Source: Adhaeribacter aquaticus DSM 16391
GTDB lineage: Bacteria; Bacteroidota; Bacteroidia; Cytophagales; Hymenobacteraceae
Length of the DNA stretch: 64,000 nt
Reading direction: 5' to 3'
Assembly (NCBI RefSeq): GCF_000473365.1
Contig: NZ_KI421517.1
Span: 2,505,504 to 2,569,503, forward strand
This document shows positions 1 to 7,807 of the stretch, piece by piece. Numbering within the stretch: position 1 is the stretch's first letter; each line of letters opens with the position of its first letter. The notes beneath the pieces are model-generated. The model saw only the letters and a program-made list of their open reading frames with translations, had not been told where the DNA came from and ran no database searches. The position numbers and the translations under genes are program-made.

Positions 1-424
1 TACCAGCCAACGATTGCTGAGCACCGTAAACCATACCTATCCGGCGCTGGTACCGGTCTAATTCTATAGCTTTTTCCCCAACAATTTCTGAGATACGGCC
101 GGCTGCTGCATGCGTCTGAAATTCCATTTGCCAAAGCCGGTCTTTGGCAGTTACATAGCCCTGGGCAAAATATAAATCGTAATTGTTACTGGCAAAAATG
201 TGCGGCACCCGGTTTAGGTCGTACTGCACAACCACTGCCCCCTTTAATCCTTTTAAGTCTAAATTTTCTGATTTATTAGAGCTTGTGGCTTCAGCATTTT
301 TCCAAAAGCCTGTAAATGGACTTAAAAATTTACCTAAAGGAGGAATATCACCATTTTTAGTGTTTAGGGCATATACCAGTATTATACAACTAAAAATACT
401 TAACCCAGCTTTAAGTAACTTCAT
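1..424 (-). CDS. Penicillin acylase family protein, N-terminal part (truncated by window edge)
   Basis: Reading the minus strand from an ATG at 424 gives an open frame to the window edge, about 141 residues. It starts with a short hydrophobic signal or anchor (residues ~5-20). The segment DLNRVPHIFASNNYDLYFAQ, followed by GYVTAKDRLWQMEFQTHAAA and GRISEIVGEKA, is the hallmark start of the alpha subunit of penicillin G acylase/cephalosporin acylase (Ntn-hydrolase) proteins. Family members are periplasmic and self-process to expose an N-terminal Ser. That catalytic Ser lies beyond the edge, so activity cannot be judged. Substrate unknown: amide antibiotics, acyl-homoserine lactones and others occur in the family. 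Confidence 0.85.
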   Translation of the reverse strand, partial: MKLLKAGLSIFSCIILVYALNTKNGDIPPLGKFLSPFTGFWKNAEATSSNKSENLDLKGLKGAVVVQYDLNRVPHIFASNNYDLYFAQGYVTAKDRLWQMEFQTHAAAGRISEIVGEKAIELDRYQRRIGMVYGAQQSLAG

Positions 425-1204
425 GATAGATACGTTAAACCTTGTAGTTATAAATCAAAGGCAGATAAATTTCTACCTTGAATACTAATTTAATTTGAAC
501 CCAATTGTAATCAAAAAATAGTATTCTTTCCACCAAGTTACTGTACTTAGGAAGGCAATTACTATAATGTAACTCCCTCCTATAAAGGAAATTAAAATGA
601 TTTATATCCTCTATAAAATCACCTTCAGAAAAAATGTTCTTTCATTTAAAAAGTAAGAACCTAAACAAATTACCTCTTTTAATGCTGTTTTAATCTATAT
701 AAACTTTAATATAATATAAAAATAACTTAAGAAAATACTATTTATTATTTATGGATAGGAGGTAAATATTTAAATTTTACTAAATCCATACATTAGGCTT
801 TATGTTACCAAATTAAACTCACATTAAGAATCCGCAGATTCATCAAAACTATATTAACTAAATTTTAATATCTTTTTAACTAGCCCTTAATAACTTTTTT
901 CAATATTGGTCTTTTTAAGGAGGAATTGTTTTACTGTACTAGAATTGCGAGACTGTGAAAAAAATAGTATTACCTACAAACCTAACTATTCCCTTGCTTC
1001 ATCTGATAAAGTTGGGGTTGCAAATAATGACAGGTCGAACGTGCCAGACTTTCCTGAAGGAAAATAAAGCTATTTTACAGGCTTCTTCACCAGAAAGAGA
1101 ATCTTCTGTGATGTGGCCATATACAAGGAGTCTGTCTCTAGCAATTGCTTAATTCTTTAATACCTGATTAATAAAGCTGTATCTAACCATTTATTTTAAT
1201 CCTT
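425..1204. other. AT-rich intergenic region between divergent genes
   Basis: About 780 bases between the acylase (minus) and the bestrophin-like gene (plus), very AT-rich. It holds one weak frame from a GTG at 955 to 1152 (65 codons). The first residues, KKIVLPTNL, faintly recall the start of universal stress proteins, but the rest does not continue that fold. I treat it as a possible gene remnant, not a gene. An AAGGAGG string at 917-923 is about 30 bases too far from that GTG to serve it. Nothing else recognisable. Confidence 0.4.
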
Positions 1205-2113
1205 ATGTTATTAAAGAAAAACATTCCGATCTCCTATGTATTTGGCAAAGTGAAGTATGAGGTTAGCTTTGTTCTTATTTATGCCACCTTAATTGGCACG
1301 TGGGATAAATATTTTCATGTCATTAATATCTCTATCCCGTTAAGTGTCCCCATGATCTTAGGCACTGTACTTTCGCTATTGCTTGCATTTAAATCAAATC
1401 AGGCATACGATCGGTGGTGGGAGGCCAGAATTATTTGGGGAGCTATTGTTAACGACTCCAGAACCCTTACCAGGCAGTTACTTAATTTCATAGCCGATCC
1501 TTATGTTTCAGTAAATGTCAAAGATTTTCAGGATCGGTTTACTTACCGGCAAATTGCCTGGTGCTATAGCTTAGGACAATCACTCCGCAACGAATCCCCT
1601 ATAGAAGGGCTACCCAAATATTTAACTCCAGGGGAACTGGAATTTGTTAGCAAACATGATAACGTGCCAAATGCGCTCCTACAATTGCATGCCCGCGACC
1701 TTAAAAGGCTTTTGGAAGATGGTCAGATAAATAAATATCAACAAGTAGAGATAGATGGCACCCTTACCCGTCTTTGTGACGCTATGGGAAAATGTGAACG
1801 AATTAAAAATACTGTATTCCCGGTAACCTACGGATTATATATTCACTTCTCACTTTTTATATTTATACTATTATTACCTTTTGCTTTGCTGGAAACTTTT
1901 GGCATTCTGCAAATTCCAATGGTAGCAATCATAGCTGCTTCTTTTTTCCTGATAGAAAAAATGGCCATTCACTTACAAGATCCATTTGAAAACAGAGCTA
2001 CCGATACCCCGGTAACTGCTATTTCCAGAACCATAGAACGTAATTTGATGCAAATGATAAATGACTACCAAATACCCGATAAAATTAACTCAACTGATTT
2101 TTACGTTTTATAA
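1205..2113 (+). CDS. Bestrophin-like (UPF0187/YneE family) membrane channel
   Basis: 302 residues, the usual family length. The segment LLAFKSNQAYDRWWEARIIW (residues ~60-80) is the family signature: Asn/Gln followed by a Tyr-Asp-Arg-Trp-Trp-Glu block at the end of the first helices. Hydrophobic segments lie near residues 17-33, 46-62, 212-232 and 236-255. The C-terminal HLQDPFENRATDTP matches the conserved D-P-F-x-N acidic motif. Bacterial bestrophins form pentameric inner-membrane ion channels (cation-selective in the Klebsiella homologue); ion selectivity here is unknown. Stands alone, convergent with folB and separated from it by a strong hairpin terminator. Confidence 0.9.
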   Translation: MLLKKNIPISYVFGKVKYEVSFVLIYATLIGTWDKYFHVINISIPLSVPMILGTVLSLLLAFKSNQAYDRWWEARIIWGAIVNDSRTLTRQLLNFIADPYVSVNVKDFQDRFTYRQIAWCYSLGQSLRNESPIEGLPKYLTPGELEFVSKHDNVPNALLQLHARDLKRLLEDGQINKYQQVEIDGTLTRLCDAMGKCERIKNTVFPVTYGLYIHFSLFIFILLLPFALLETFGILQIPMVAIIAASFFLIEKMAIHLQDPFENRATDTPVTAISRTIERNLMQMINDYQIPDKINSTDFYVL

Positions 2114-2127
2114 AATATAAACCAATA

Positions 2128-2189
2128 TTAAAAGGACAAAGCCCGAACTTCTTATTATAAAATAAGAAGTTCGGGCTTTGTCCTTTTAA
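2128..2189. terminator. Perfect 29-bp-stem bidirectional terminator
   Basis: Arms 2128-2156 and 2161-2189 are exact reverse complements with loop ATAA. The stem has a GC-rich core (AAAGCCCGAACTTC) and T-rich ends on both strands. It sits between the convergent bestrophin and folB genes, so it can stop transcription from either side. Confidence 0.85.
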
Positions 2190-2272
2190 CCTTAATTAGG
2201 TATTTATTAATACTTATACAACTTGTTAAACCGCAATCAAGCTCCCCCTATATTAAATAACTAGAAGGGTAA

Positions 2273-2629
2273 TTACCGTTTTTCTTTTATCGTAACCTTC
2301 GCCTGCCGACAAATACCTCCCAATGGCGGATTAAACTTATACACATTAACCTTTACCGCCCTAATCAAAGGAAATCTACTGTAAACGCGGTCGATAATGC
2401 GGTGCCCCAGGTGCTCCAGCAGGCGGGCAGGATTTAACATTTCTTCTAATACTAATTTGTATACCACCTCATAGTTTACTGTTTGCGTCAGATCATCTGT
2501 TGCCGCAGCAGCATGCAGGTCGGTATAAATGTATAAGTCTATTCCATACTTGTTCCCAATTTTTTGCTCTTCATCATAGAATCCATGAAAAGCAAAGAAC
2601 TCCATACCTTCTAAAGCAATCCTTCCCAT
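2273..2629 (-). CDS. folB: Dihydroneopterin aldolase
   Basis: 118 residues, the full family length. FolB converts 7,8-dihydroneopterin to 6-hydroxymethyl-dihydropterin and glycolaldehyde in folate synthesis. Visible landmarks: FHGFYDEEQKIGN (residues ~14-26, with the conserved Glu), VNYE (51-54, catalytic Tyr53), and KFNPPLGG (98-105, conserved Lys98 and the PP-x-GG turn). The stop is followed, across the terminator, by a convergent neighbour. Upstream lies the DivIVA-domain gene on the same strand (gap of 12 bases), so the two are probably co-transcribed although functionally unrelated. Confidence 0.93.
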   Translation of the reverse strand: MGRIALEGMEFFAFHGFYDEEQKIGNKYGIDLYIYTDLHAAAATDDLTQTVNYEVVYKLVLEEMLNPARLLEHLGHRIIDRVYSRFPLIRAVKVNVYKFNPPLGGICRQAKVTIKEKR

Positions 2630-2641
2630 GGTAGGTTTTAC

Positions 2642-3637
2642 CTATTCAAAATCATCAAAAAAAGAGGAACTGGCCGAAGCAAGTTCTCTTACTGGCTTGT
2701 GCTGGGCAGGAGCCGGAGCGGGTTGCGGCACCTGAGGTTGAATTTCCGGATTATTAGGTGTTACTGGTTGAATATCAGGACTAGGTGTTTCTATTCTGTC
2801 TGGAGCTATTTCCGGAATATCTGGTTTTGGCTGTTCTATTTCCGGCCCAACCGGGTTGGGTACAGGTGTAACCGGACTCGGTACCTCGGGCTGGAAAGGT
2901 TGAATGGGTTGAACAGGCTCAATAGGTTGTATTGGCTGAATAGGGTCAATTTCATTTTTGAAAACCGGCCTGTCTATTAATAAATTTCCTATATTTTTAT
3001 TTATTACCGGATCAGAGTTGCTTGTAACGGCAGATGGAACATCTTGAAAGACTTTATCTAACTCAGCCCGCTTAACTTTTATGTTAGCCGCTTTCGCTAA
3101 AATGCTGGATAAAGAAGGACGTTGCTTGGCAGCATTCTTCTCTACTTTATCTAAAGCGTCTGTAGCCAGGTTTCTTAAATCCCGTAATAAATTATCTACA
3201 TAGCTTTCTAAGCGCTGATGCTCCAGCTCTAAATCTTTTACTTCACTGTGCATTTCAGCAATTGCTTTCTCAGACTGGCCATAAGCATCTTCAATAATGG
3301 CACGAGCCTTCAAGCGGGCATCATTTAATAACTGCTCCGATTTAAGCTGGGCTTCCCGTACTTGCAAAGTTGCTTCTTTAGAAGCTTGCTCCAACATGCT
3401 GTTTCCGGTATCTTCTGCCGTTTTTAAGGTGCGGTATAAGGTAGATTCTACCTCTTTCATTTTTTGCACCTCTTTACTCGTCACATCCAGTTTGGTTCTT
3501 AAATCCTTATTCTCATCGAGCAGCTTTTCCCACTGTTGCGATAAGGTCAGCAAAAAAGCACTTACTTCATCTTTATCCAATCCACGAAAAGCCTTCTCAA
3601 AAGTCTTCTGCCTAATTTCTAATGGTGTTATTTTCAT
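2642..3637 (-). CDS. DivIVA-domain protein with Pro/Gln-rich tail
   Basis: 331 residues. Residues 1-~45 (MKITPLEIRQKTFEKAFRGL, then DKDEVSAFLLTLSQQWEKLL) match the N-terminal membrane-curvature-sensing domain of DivIVA/GpsB proteins. A long heptad-type coiled coil follows (~40-170) with many Lys/Glu/Ala/Gln. From ~225 on the chain is disordered and Pro-rich with PIQP/PVQP/PFQP repeats, ending in DDFE. The start overlaps the end of the upstream WD40 gene by 26 bases, implying coupling. In Firmicutes and actinobacteria DivIVA proteins mark poles and septa; the role in Bacteroidota is not established. Confidence 0.85.
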   Translation of the reverse strand: MKITPLEIRQKTFEKAFRGLDKDEVSAFLLTLSQQWEKLLDENKDLRTKLDVTSKEVQKMKEVESTLYRTLKTAEDTGNSMLEQASKEATLQVREAQLKSEQLLNDARLKARAIIEDAYGQSEKAIAEMHSEVKDLELEHQRLESYVDNLLRDLRNLATDALDKVEKNAAKQRPSLSSILAKAANIKVKRAELDKVFQDVPSAVTSNSDPVINKNIGNLLIDRPVFKNEIDPIQPIQPIEPVQPIQPFQPEVPSPVTPVPNPVGPEIEQPKPDIPEIAPDRIETPSPDIQPVTPNNPEIQPQVPQPAPAPAQHKPVRELASASSSFFDDFE

Positions 3638-4565
3638 ACCGCAAGCTAAAGTTTAAATCCCAGACTGAAATGGTGCGATCATCGCTACACGAAACTAACG
3701 AATTTACTCGATCTGTCCAAAATAATTTGTTCACGGAAGTGCCGTGTCCGGCGTGCCTGGCTTTATCAATTACTTTTAAAAGTTTAAAGGTTTTTGCATC
3801 CCATATTTTTACAGATTTATCCATGCTGCACGTAGCAAAATATTGTGCATCCGGGCTAAAGGCTAGGTGATTGATAGCAAAAAGATGCGCTATAATGGAA
3901 GTATATTCCTGATAGTTATTAGTTACATCCCAAACTTTTAAATGGGCATCCCGGCTGCCGCTTAATAAATATTTTTTATCAGGCGAATACACAACGGTAA
4001 AAACAGAATTAGCATGGGCCTCTATTTCTTCTTTTACCGCGCCGGTTTCCAGATCTAGAATACGCATGAAACAATCACTATAACCAGCAGCTAACTCCAT
4101 TCTTTCTTCGTTTATAGCCAAACAGCGTAAGCTTTTTCCCGAATACCTGAGGCTTGCTTTTACCGTAAAATCCTGCCCATTTAAAATATACAGGGTTCCA
4201 TCACCGGTTCCTACATAAACCTGGTTTGTTTTACTGGAGTAAGCAATGTCAAAGAAAGCACTACCAGGCAACGGAATGGTTTTCTTAACCTGCTTGGTGC
4301 TTAAATCTATTACTTCTATGCTATTTTGATTATGCCCGACTAAAAGCAAATTAGGAACCGGCAGATACTTTAGGGCATAAACAGAATTGGTAACCTGAGC
4401 CACCAATTCACCATTCTCCGGATCGTTTAAATCCCATGCTACCACCATGCCATCGCCGGCTGCCGAGTAGAAGGTAGTTGCTTTATCGGAACGCTCCAAA
4501 GTATAAATGCAATCTCGATGCCCTGTAAGGGTTGCAATTTTCTGGACCTGTACGGGACTAGCCAT
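3612..4565 (-). CDS. WD40-repeat beta-propeller protein
   Basis: 317 residues, no signal peptide, so probably cytoplasmic. Seven blades can be counted, most ending in a W/I-D-L-type dipeptide: AAGDGMVVAWDL, GHNQNSIEVIDL, GTGDGTLYILNG, GYSDCFMRILDL, SGSRDAHLKVWDV, CSMDKSVKIWDA and CSDDRTISVWDL. Seven blades make one closed propeller, normally a protein-protein scaffold. The 3' end overlaps the DivIVA-domain gene, so the two proteins are likely made together. A shared structural role is an inference. Confidence 0.9.
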   Translation of the reverse strand: MASPVQVQKIATLTGHRDCIYTLERSDKATTFYSAAGDGMVVAWDLNDPENGELVAQVTNSVYALKYLPVPNLLLVGHNQNSIEVIDLSTKQVKKTIPLPGSAFFDIAYSSKTNQVYVGTGDGTLYILNGQDFTVKASLRYSGKSLRCLAINEERMELAAGYSDCFMRILDLETGAVKEEIEAHANSVFTVVYSPDKKYLLSGSRDAHLKVWDVTNNYQEYTSIIAHLFAINHLAFSPDAQYFATCSMDKSVKIWDAKTFKLLKVIDKARHAGHGTSVNKLFWTDRVNSLVSCSDDRTISVWDLNFSLRYENNTIRN

Positions 4566-4692
4566 AGTACGAACTATTAGTTTAAAGAAATTATTTACAA
4601 GAATACGCTATTTCAGGCCAATATTTACATAATTGCACCCAGAAACTGTTTTAAGTTACCCGTTATAAAATAGTGTTATTGCAAAATTACTC

Positions 4693-5349
4693 ATGCCATT
4701 AACCGAAATACGCAAAATCAATGAAGCTACCGTCTTAGGATTCTGGAACCTTACAGAAGATATAGAAAGCTTAAAAGAGCAGGTAACAGCATTAGCGCCA
4801 GCCAATTTTGAGATACTAAACTTTACGAATCTTCCGCGGCAAAAACAATGGCTTACGGGCAGATTATTAGCTTACCGGTTATTGCAGGAATTTACCAACG
4901 ATAAGTTACATCTCCAGGTAGATGCACATGGTAAACCTGTTTTCGAAGATAGCACTTACTCGTTGTCTATTTCGCATACGGCAAATACAGTTGGTGTTAT
5001 ATTATCTGATACATATAAAGTTGGCATAGATATTGAAAATATTAGTTCAAAAGTGTTGAAAGTAAAGCACAAGTTTTTGTCTGAGGCTGAAATACAATAT
5101 ACAGAAGACAGCTTAGAAAAAACCCTGGTGTATTGGTGCACAAAAGAAACATTATATAAACTATACGGGAAAGGGCAGGTTTTATTTAAAGAACATTTGC
5201 AGGTACAACCTTTTAAATTGGCAACCTTTGGAAGTTTAGCAGCAACTATTGCTCTGCCCAACTTGTACAGAAAGCTACATGTATTTTACGAATTGCATCC
5301 CGACTTTATATTTAGTTATTGTTTAACCTCAGAATTATCTGAAACATAA
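4693..5349 (+). CDS. 4'-phosphopantetheinyl transferase (Sfp/EntD superfamily)
   Basis: 218 residues, the length of the Sfp-like group. These enzymes move phosphopantetheine from CoA to a Ser of carrier proteins. Motifs: YSLSISHTANTVGVILSD (~93-110), VGIDIE (~114-119, Mg-binding Asp and Glu) and WCTKETLYKLYGKG (~146-159, W-x-x-K-E-x-x-x-K). Divergent from the WD40 gene, with only 3 bases to the next gene, so co-transcribed with it. It could serve fatty-acid ACP or a secondary carrier protein; no NRPS/PKS genes lie in the window. Confidence 0.9.
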   Translation: MPLTEIRKINEATVLGFWNLTEDIESLKEQVTALAPANFEILNFTNLPRQKQWLTGRLLAYRLLQEFTNDKLHLQVDAHGKPVFEDSTYSLSISHTANTVGVILSDTYKVGIDIENISSKVLKVKHKFLSEAEIQYTEDSLEKTLVYWCTKETLYKLYGKGQVLFKEHLQVQPFKLATFGSLAATIALPNLYRKLHVFYELHPDFIFSYCLTSELSET

Positions 5350-5352
5350 TCT

Positions 5353-5925
5353 ATGAAAGCTATATTTACTCTTATAATAAGTTCCTTTATATCACTGGCG
5401 GCTATTGGGCAGCAATCAAATGCTCAGATAGGGCAGCCGGTATCTAATTTAGATTTTTTAAGAAATATAACTGCTAACAAAGCTGTAGTAATTGTATTTG
5501 TAAATAATACCTGCCCCAACTCACGTTTGTATGAAAGCCGGTTACAAACCTTAGCGAATGCCTATAGCAGCCAAGGCGTAAATTTTGTTTTTGTGAATGT
5601 TCCTATCAATATGCAGGATAGTGGTGGAGGAGTAAAAGAATTGGCGCAAATAATTCCTGGTGGAAATTTAAGTACTTCTATCTCAGATGAGAATCTAAAA
5701 ATAAGTTCACAGCTTGGGGCCACTAAAACACCGGAAGTCTTTTTGCTGCAAAATCAAAATGGTCAGTTTATTTTAAAATATAAAGGCGCTATAGACGATA
5801 ATCCACAGCTCAGCACCTCTGTAAAAGACAATTATTTGCGGGATGCGCTGGAGGCAGTAGTAAATAACAGAACAGTTACCACCCCGGAAAGACGCAGCAT
5901 TGGTTGCCTTATAAAACGTTATTAA
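5353..5925 (+). CDS. Exported thioredoxin-fold protein (PRX-like1/redoxin type)
   Basis: 190 residues with a signal peptide (MKAIFTLIISSFISLAAIGQ). The core VIVFVNNTCPNSRLYESRLQ (~46-65), then FVFVNVP, is the beta-alpha-beta start of a thioredoxin fold. It has a single Cys followed by Pro (CPNSR), as in the peroxiredoxin-like family usually annotated redoxin, not a CxxC disulfide pair. KTPEVFLL (~124-131) supplies the cis-Pro loop. One Cys argues for a peroxidase-like or non-catalytic role rather than a disulfide reductase. A second Cys occurs near the C-terminus (IGCLIKRY). Confidence 0.75.
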   Translation: MKAIFTLIISSFISLAAIGQQSNAQIGQPVSNLDFLRNITANKAVVIVFVNNTCPNSRLYESRLQTLANAYSSQGVNFVFVNVPINMQDSGGGVKELAQIIPGGNLSTSISDENLKISSQLGATKTPEVFLLQNQNGQFILKYKGAIDDNPQLSTSVKDNYLRDALEAVVNNRTVTTPERRSIGCLIKRY

Positions 5926-6112
5926 TTAAGCATTTAAAAGAAAAACAATAGAATTATTAATTCTTATTTCTAGTTAAACCATTTACTACCTGGTCATGGC
6001 CCATCAACGGAAATCTATACAAAGCAGGATTAAATTGTATCCAACCCATCAGTAGAATACGTAAATAGAATTACATAAATAATATTTAACTGTTTACTTA
6101 ATTACTCAAACT

Positions 6113-6766
6113 ATGAAAAAGATTTTATGCTTGTTGGTAGCATGTTTAGGCCTCACGTTTGCACAAGCACAATCCACCAGAATTGGTTTAAAAGGCGGCT
6201 TAACGTATTCTAATATTGCTGGAGATTTAGAAAATGAAAGTATCTATCAGAACAAATTAGGGTTTAACGGTGGTATTACTGCCAACTTTCCAGTGATTGG
6301 CAATTTTTTATCCATTCAACCTGAGATATTATATAATCAGAAAGGCTATCAATACCAGGATGAAGAATTTACGTTTTTAGGAATCACCCGGGAAAGAAAA
6401 GGAAAACGTAATTTTAATTATATTGACGTACCTGTGCTGGCTAAAATAAATGCCGGTGGCATCTTCTTCGAGGCTGGTCCACAAATTTCGTATTTATTAG
6501 GAGTACGCGATAATACTGAAGAAACCATAAATGGCATAGAAAATAAGAACTATCAGCGAATTAATAAAGATGATTTAGCTGAATTAGAAATTGGGTATGC
6601 AGTTGGTTTGGGTTTCCAGGCTTCTAATGGAGTAAGCTTAGGCGTGCGTTATAACGGTAGCGTTCAAGATCTGGCAAAAAATACCGGCAACGACGAATTA
6701 ACTAATGCCCGTCATTCTGCTTTCTTACTACAGCTTGGTTTTCCAATAAGCGGGGGTAGCAAATAA
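6113..6766 (+). CDS. PorT-family outer-membrane beta-barrel protein (copy 1)
   Basis: 217 residues with signal peptide (MKKILCLLVACLGLTFAQAQ). GLKGGLTYSNIAGD (~24-37), FLSIQPEILYNQKGYQY, FNYIDVPVLAKI and FEAGPQISYLLG are the alternating strand motifs of PorT-like/outer-membrane-protein-beta-barrel_2 proteins, with a closing strand FLLQLGFPISG. Predicted small outer-membrane barrel; cargo or partner unknown. Closely similar to the gene at 7098 and more distantly to 30644, so it is part of a paralogous set. Followed by a hairpin terminator. Confidence 0.88.
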   Translation: MKKILCLLVACLGLTFAQAQSTRIGLKGGLTYSNIAGDLENESIYQNKLGFNGGITANFPVIGNFLSIQPEILYNQKGYQYQDEEFTFLGITRERKGKRNFNYIDVPVLAKINAGGIFFEAGPQISYLLGVRDNTEETINGIENKNYQRINKDDLAELEIGYAVGLGFQASNGVSLGVRYNGSVQDLAKNTGNDELTNARHSAFLLQLGFPISGGSK

Positions 6767-6838
6767 TTCTTTAATTAAATTATTTGCGTAAAACATTTTT
6801 CTTTAGCCCAATATAGTAAAATATAAAACTACTTATAT

Positions 6839-6874
6839 AAAGCCTTAATCGAGTGTATCGGTTAAGGCTTTTTT
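6839..6874 (+). terminator. Rho-independent terminator
   Basis: Stem AAAGCCTTAA (6839-6848) pairs with TTAAGGCTTT (6862-6871), then a T-run. It lies about 70 bases after the first PorT-like gene. Confidence 0.7.
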
Positions 6875-7097
6875 ATTATAAATTCTACTGAATCAAGGTA
6901 CTTACCACGCGCACCAACTTTTTTCTTTAAATCCAATCCATATATTAAATAAATACAAACCCAAAATCATTCTTCCACCCTTAATCAAGCAACTATATAA
7001 ACTCGAATCAAACTTTTTTATTCATAAACGTAAAACAACTATATTACCAAAATACAATTTACCAGAACACAATGAGAAAAACTTACGAACTAAAACC
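6875..7097. other. Leader region of second PorT-like gene with tiny overlapping ORF
   Basis: AT-rich, no gene of usual size. A nine-codon frame starts with ATG at 7072 and its TGA (7099-7101) overlaps the ATG (7098-7100) of the next gene. It could act as a leader peptide that couples translation, or be chance. No clear promoter boxes. Confidence 0.3.
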
Positions 7098-7751
7098 ATG
7101 AAACAATTTATATGCTTACTGCTTGCTTTTTTTAGCTATTCTATTACACAGGCCCAAACCGTAAAACTTGGATTTAAAGGTGGGCTCAATTACTCAAACT
7201 TATCCGGGGATTTAATGAAAAGTAATGATCAAAACAGCAAAACAGCTTTTCACGGTGGAATCTCAGCTAATGTAGGTTTGGGTTATTTTCTTTCTTTTCA
7301 GCCAGAAGTTATTCTTTCCCAAAAAGGCTACCAATACATGGAAAACGAAGTTAGAACCGGGAACAGCGTATACGAGCGGAAAGGAAAAGTTAATTACACG
7401 TATATCGATGTTCCGTTATTACTACGATTAAAAGCAAAAGGCCTTTTTGCTGAATTAGGTCCACAATTATCTTATTTAACCGGTATCCAAGACCGAACTG
7501 AAGTAAGCATAAACAATATTGAACAAAAGGAGGTGCAGCGCATTAGCAAAGGAGATATGGAGCCTTGGGAGCTCGGCTTTGCAACCGGCCTTGGTTACCA
7601 AACAGAAAAAGGAATCAGCATAGGCTTACGCTATAATGGTAAAATCAAAAATTTTGCCCGGGAAAATGCAAACAACTCTTTAACCAACGCCAGGTTTGCG
7701 GTTTTACAGTTACAAGCGGGAATCCTATTAAGTTCTTTTTCCCAATTGTAA
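7098..7751 (+). CDS. PorT-family outer-membrane beta-barrel protein (copy 2)
   Basis: 217 residues, the same length as its neighbour at 6113 and collinear with it throughout: GFKGGLNYSNLSGD, FLSFQPEVILSQKGYQY, YTYIDVPLLLRL, AELGPQLSYLTG and GLGYQTEKGISIGLRYNGK. Signal peptide MKQFICLLLAFFSYSITQAQ. A local tandem duplication that has diverged. Transcribed separately, since a terminator lies between the copies, so the two could be expressed under different conditions (inference). Function beyond an outer-membrane barrel is unknown. Confidence 0.88.
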   Translation: MKQFICLLLAFFSYSITQAQTVKLGFKGGLNYSNLSGDLMKSNDQNSKTAFHGGISANVGLGYFLSFQPEVILSQKGYQYMENEVRTGNSVYERKGKVNYTYIDVPLLLRLKAKGLFAELGPQLSYLTGIQDRTEVSINNIEQKEVQRISKGDMEPWELGFATGLGYQTEKGISIGLRYNGKIKNFARENANNSLTNARFAVLQLQAGILLSSFSQL

Positions 7752-7752
7752 T

Positions 7753-7786
7753 AAAAAAGGCCTGGGTACAAAACCAGGCCTTTTTT
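7753..7786. terminator. Bidirectional terminator
   Basis: Perfect 13-bp stem (7753-7765 with 7774-7786), core GGCCTGG/CCAGGCC, flanked by six A and six T, eight-base loop. It serves the plus-strand barrel gene and the convergent dipeptidase. Confidence 0.85.
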
Positions 7787-7807
7787 ATTTGATTAATACT
7801 ATCTTAA

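Noticed and set aside
955-1152. 65-codon plus-strand frame from GTG with a start faintly like a universal stress protein
   Set aside because: No consistent homology after the first ten residues, start codon GTG without a near ribosome site, in an AT-rich gap. Kept only as a remark.
2699-2980. 93-codon plus-strand frame rich in Arg, Leu and Asn
   Set aside because: Reverse-strand image of the Pro/Gln repeats of the DivIVA-domain gene.
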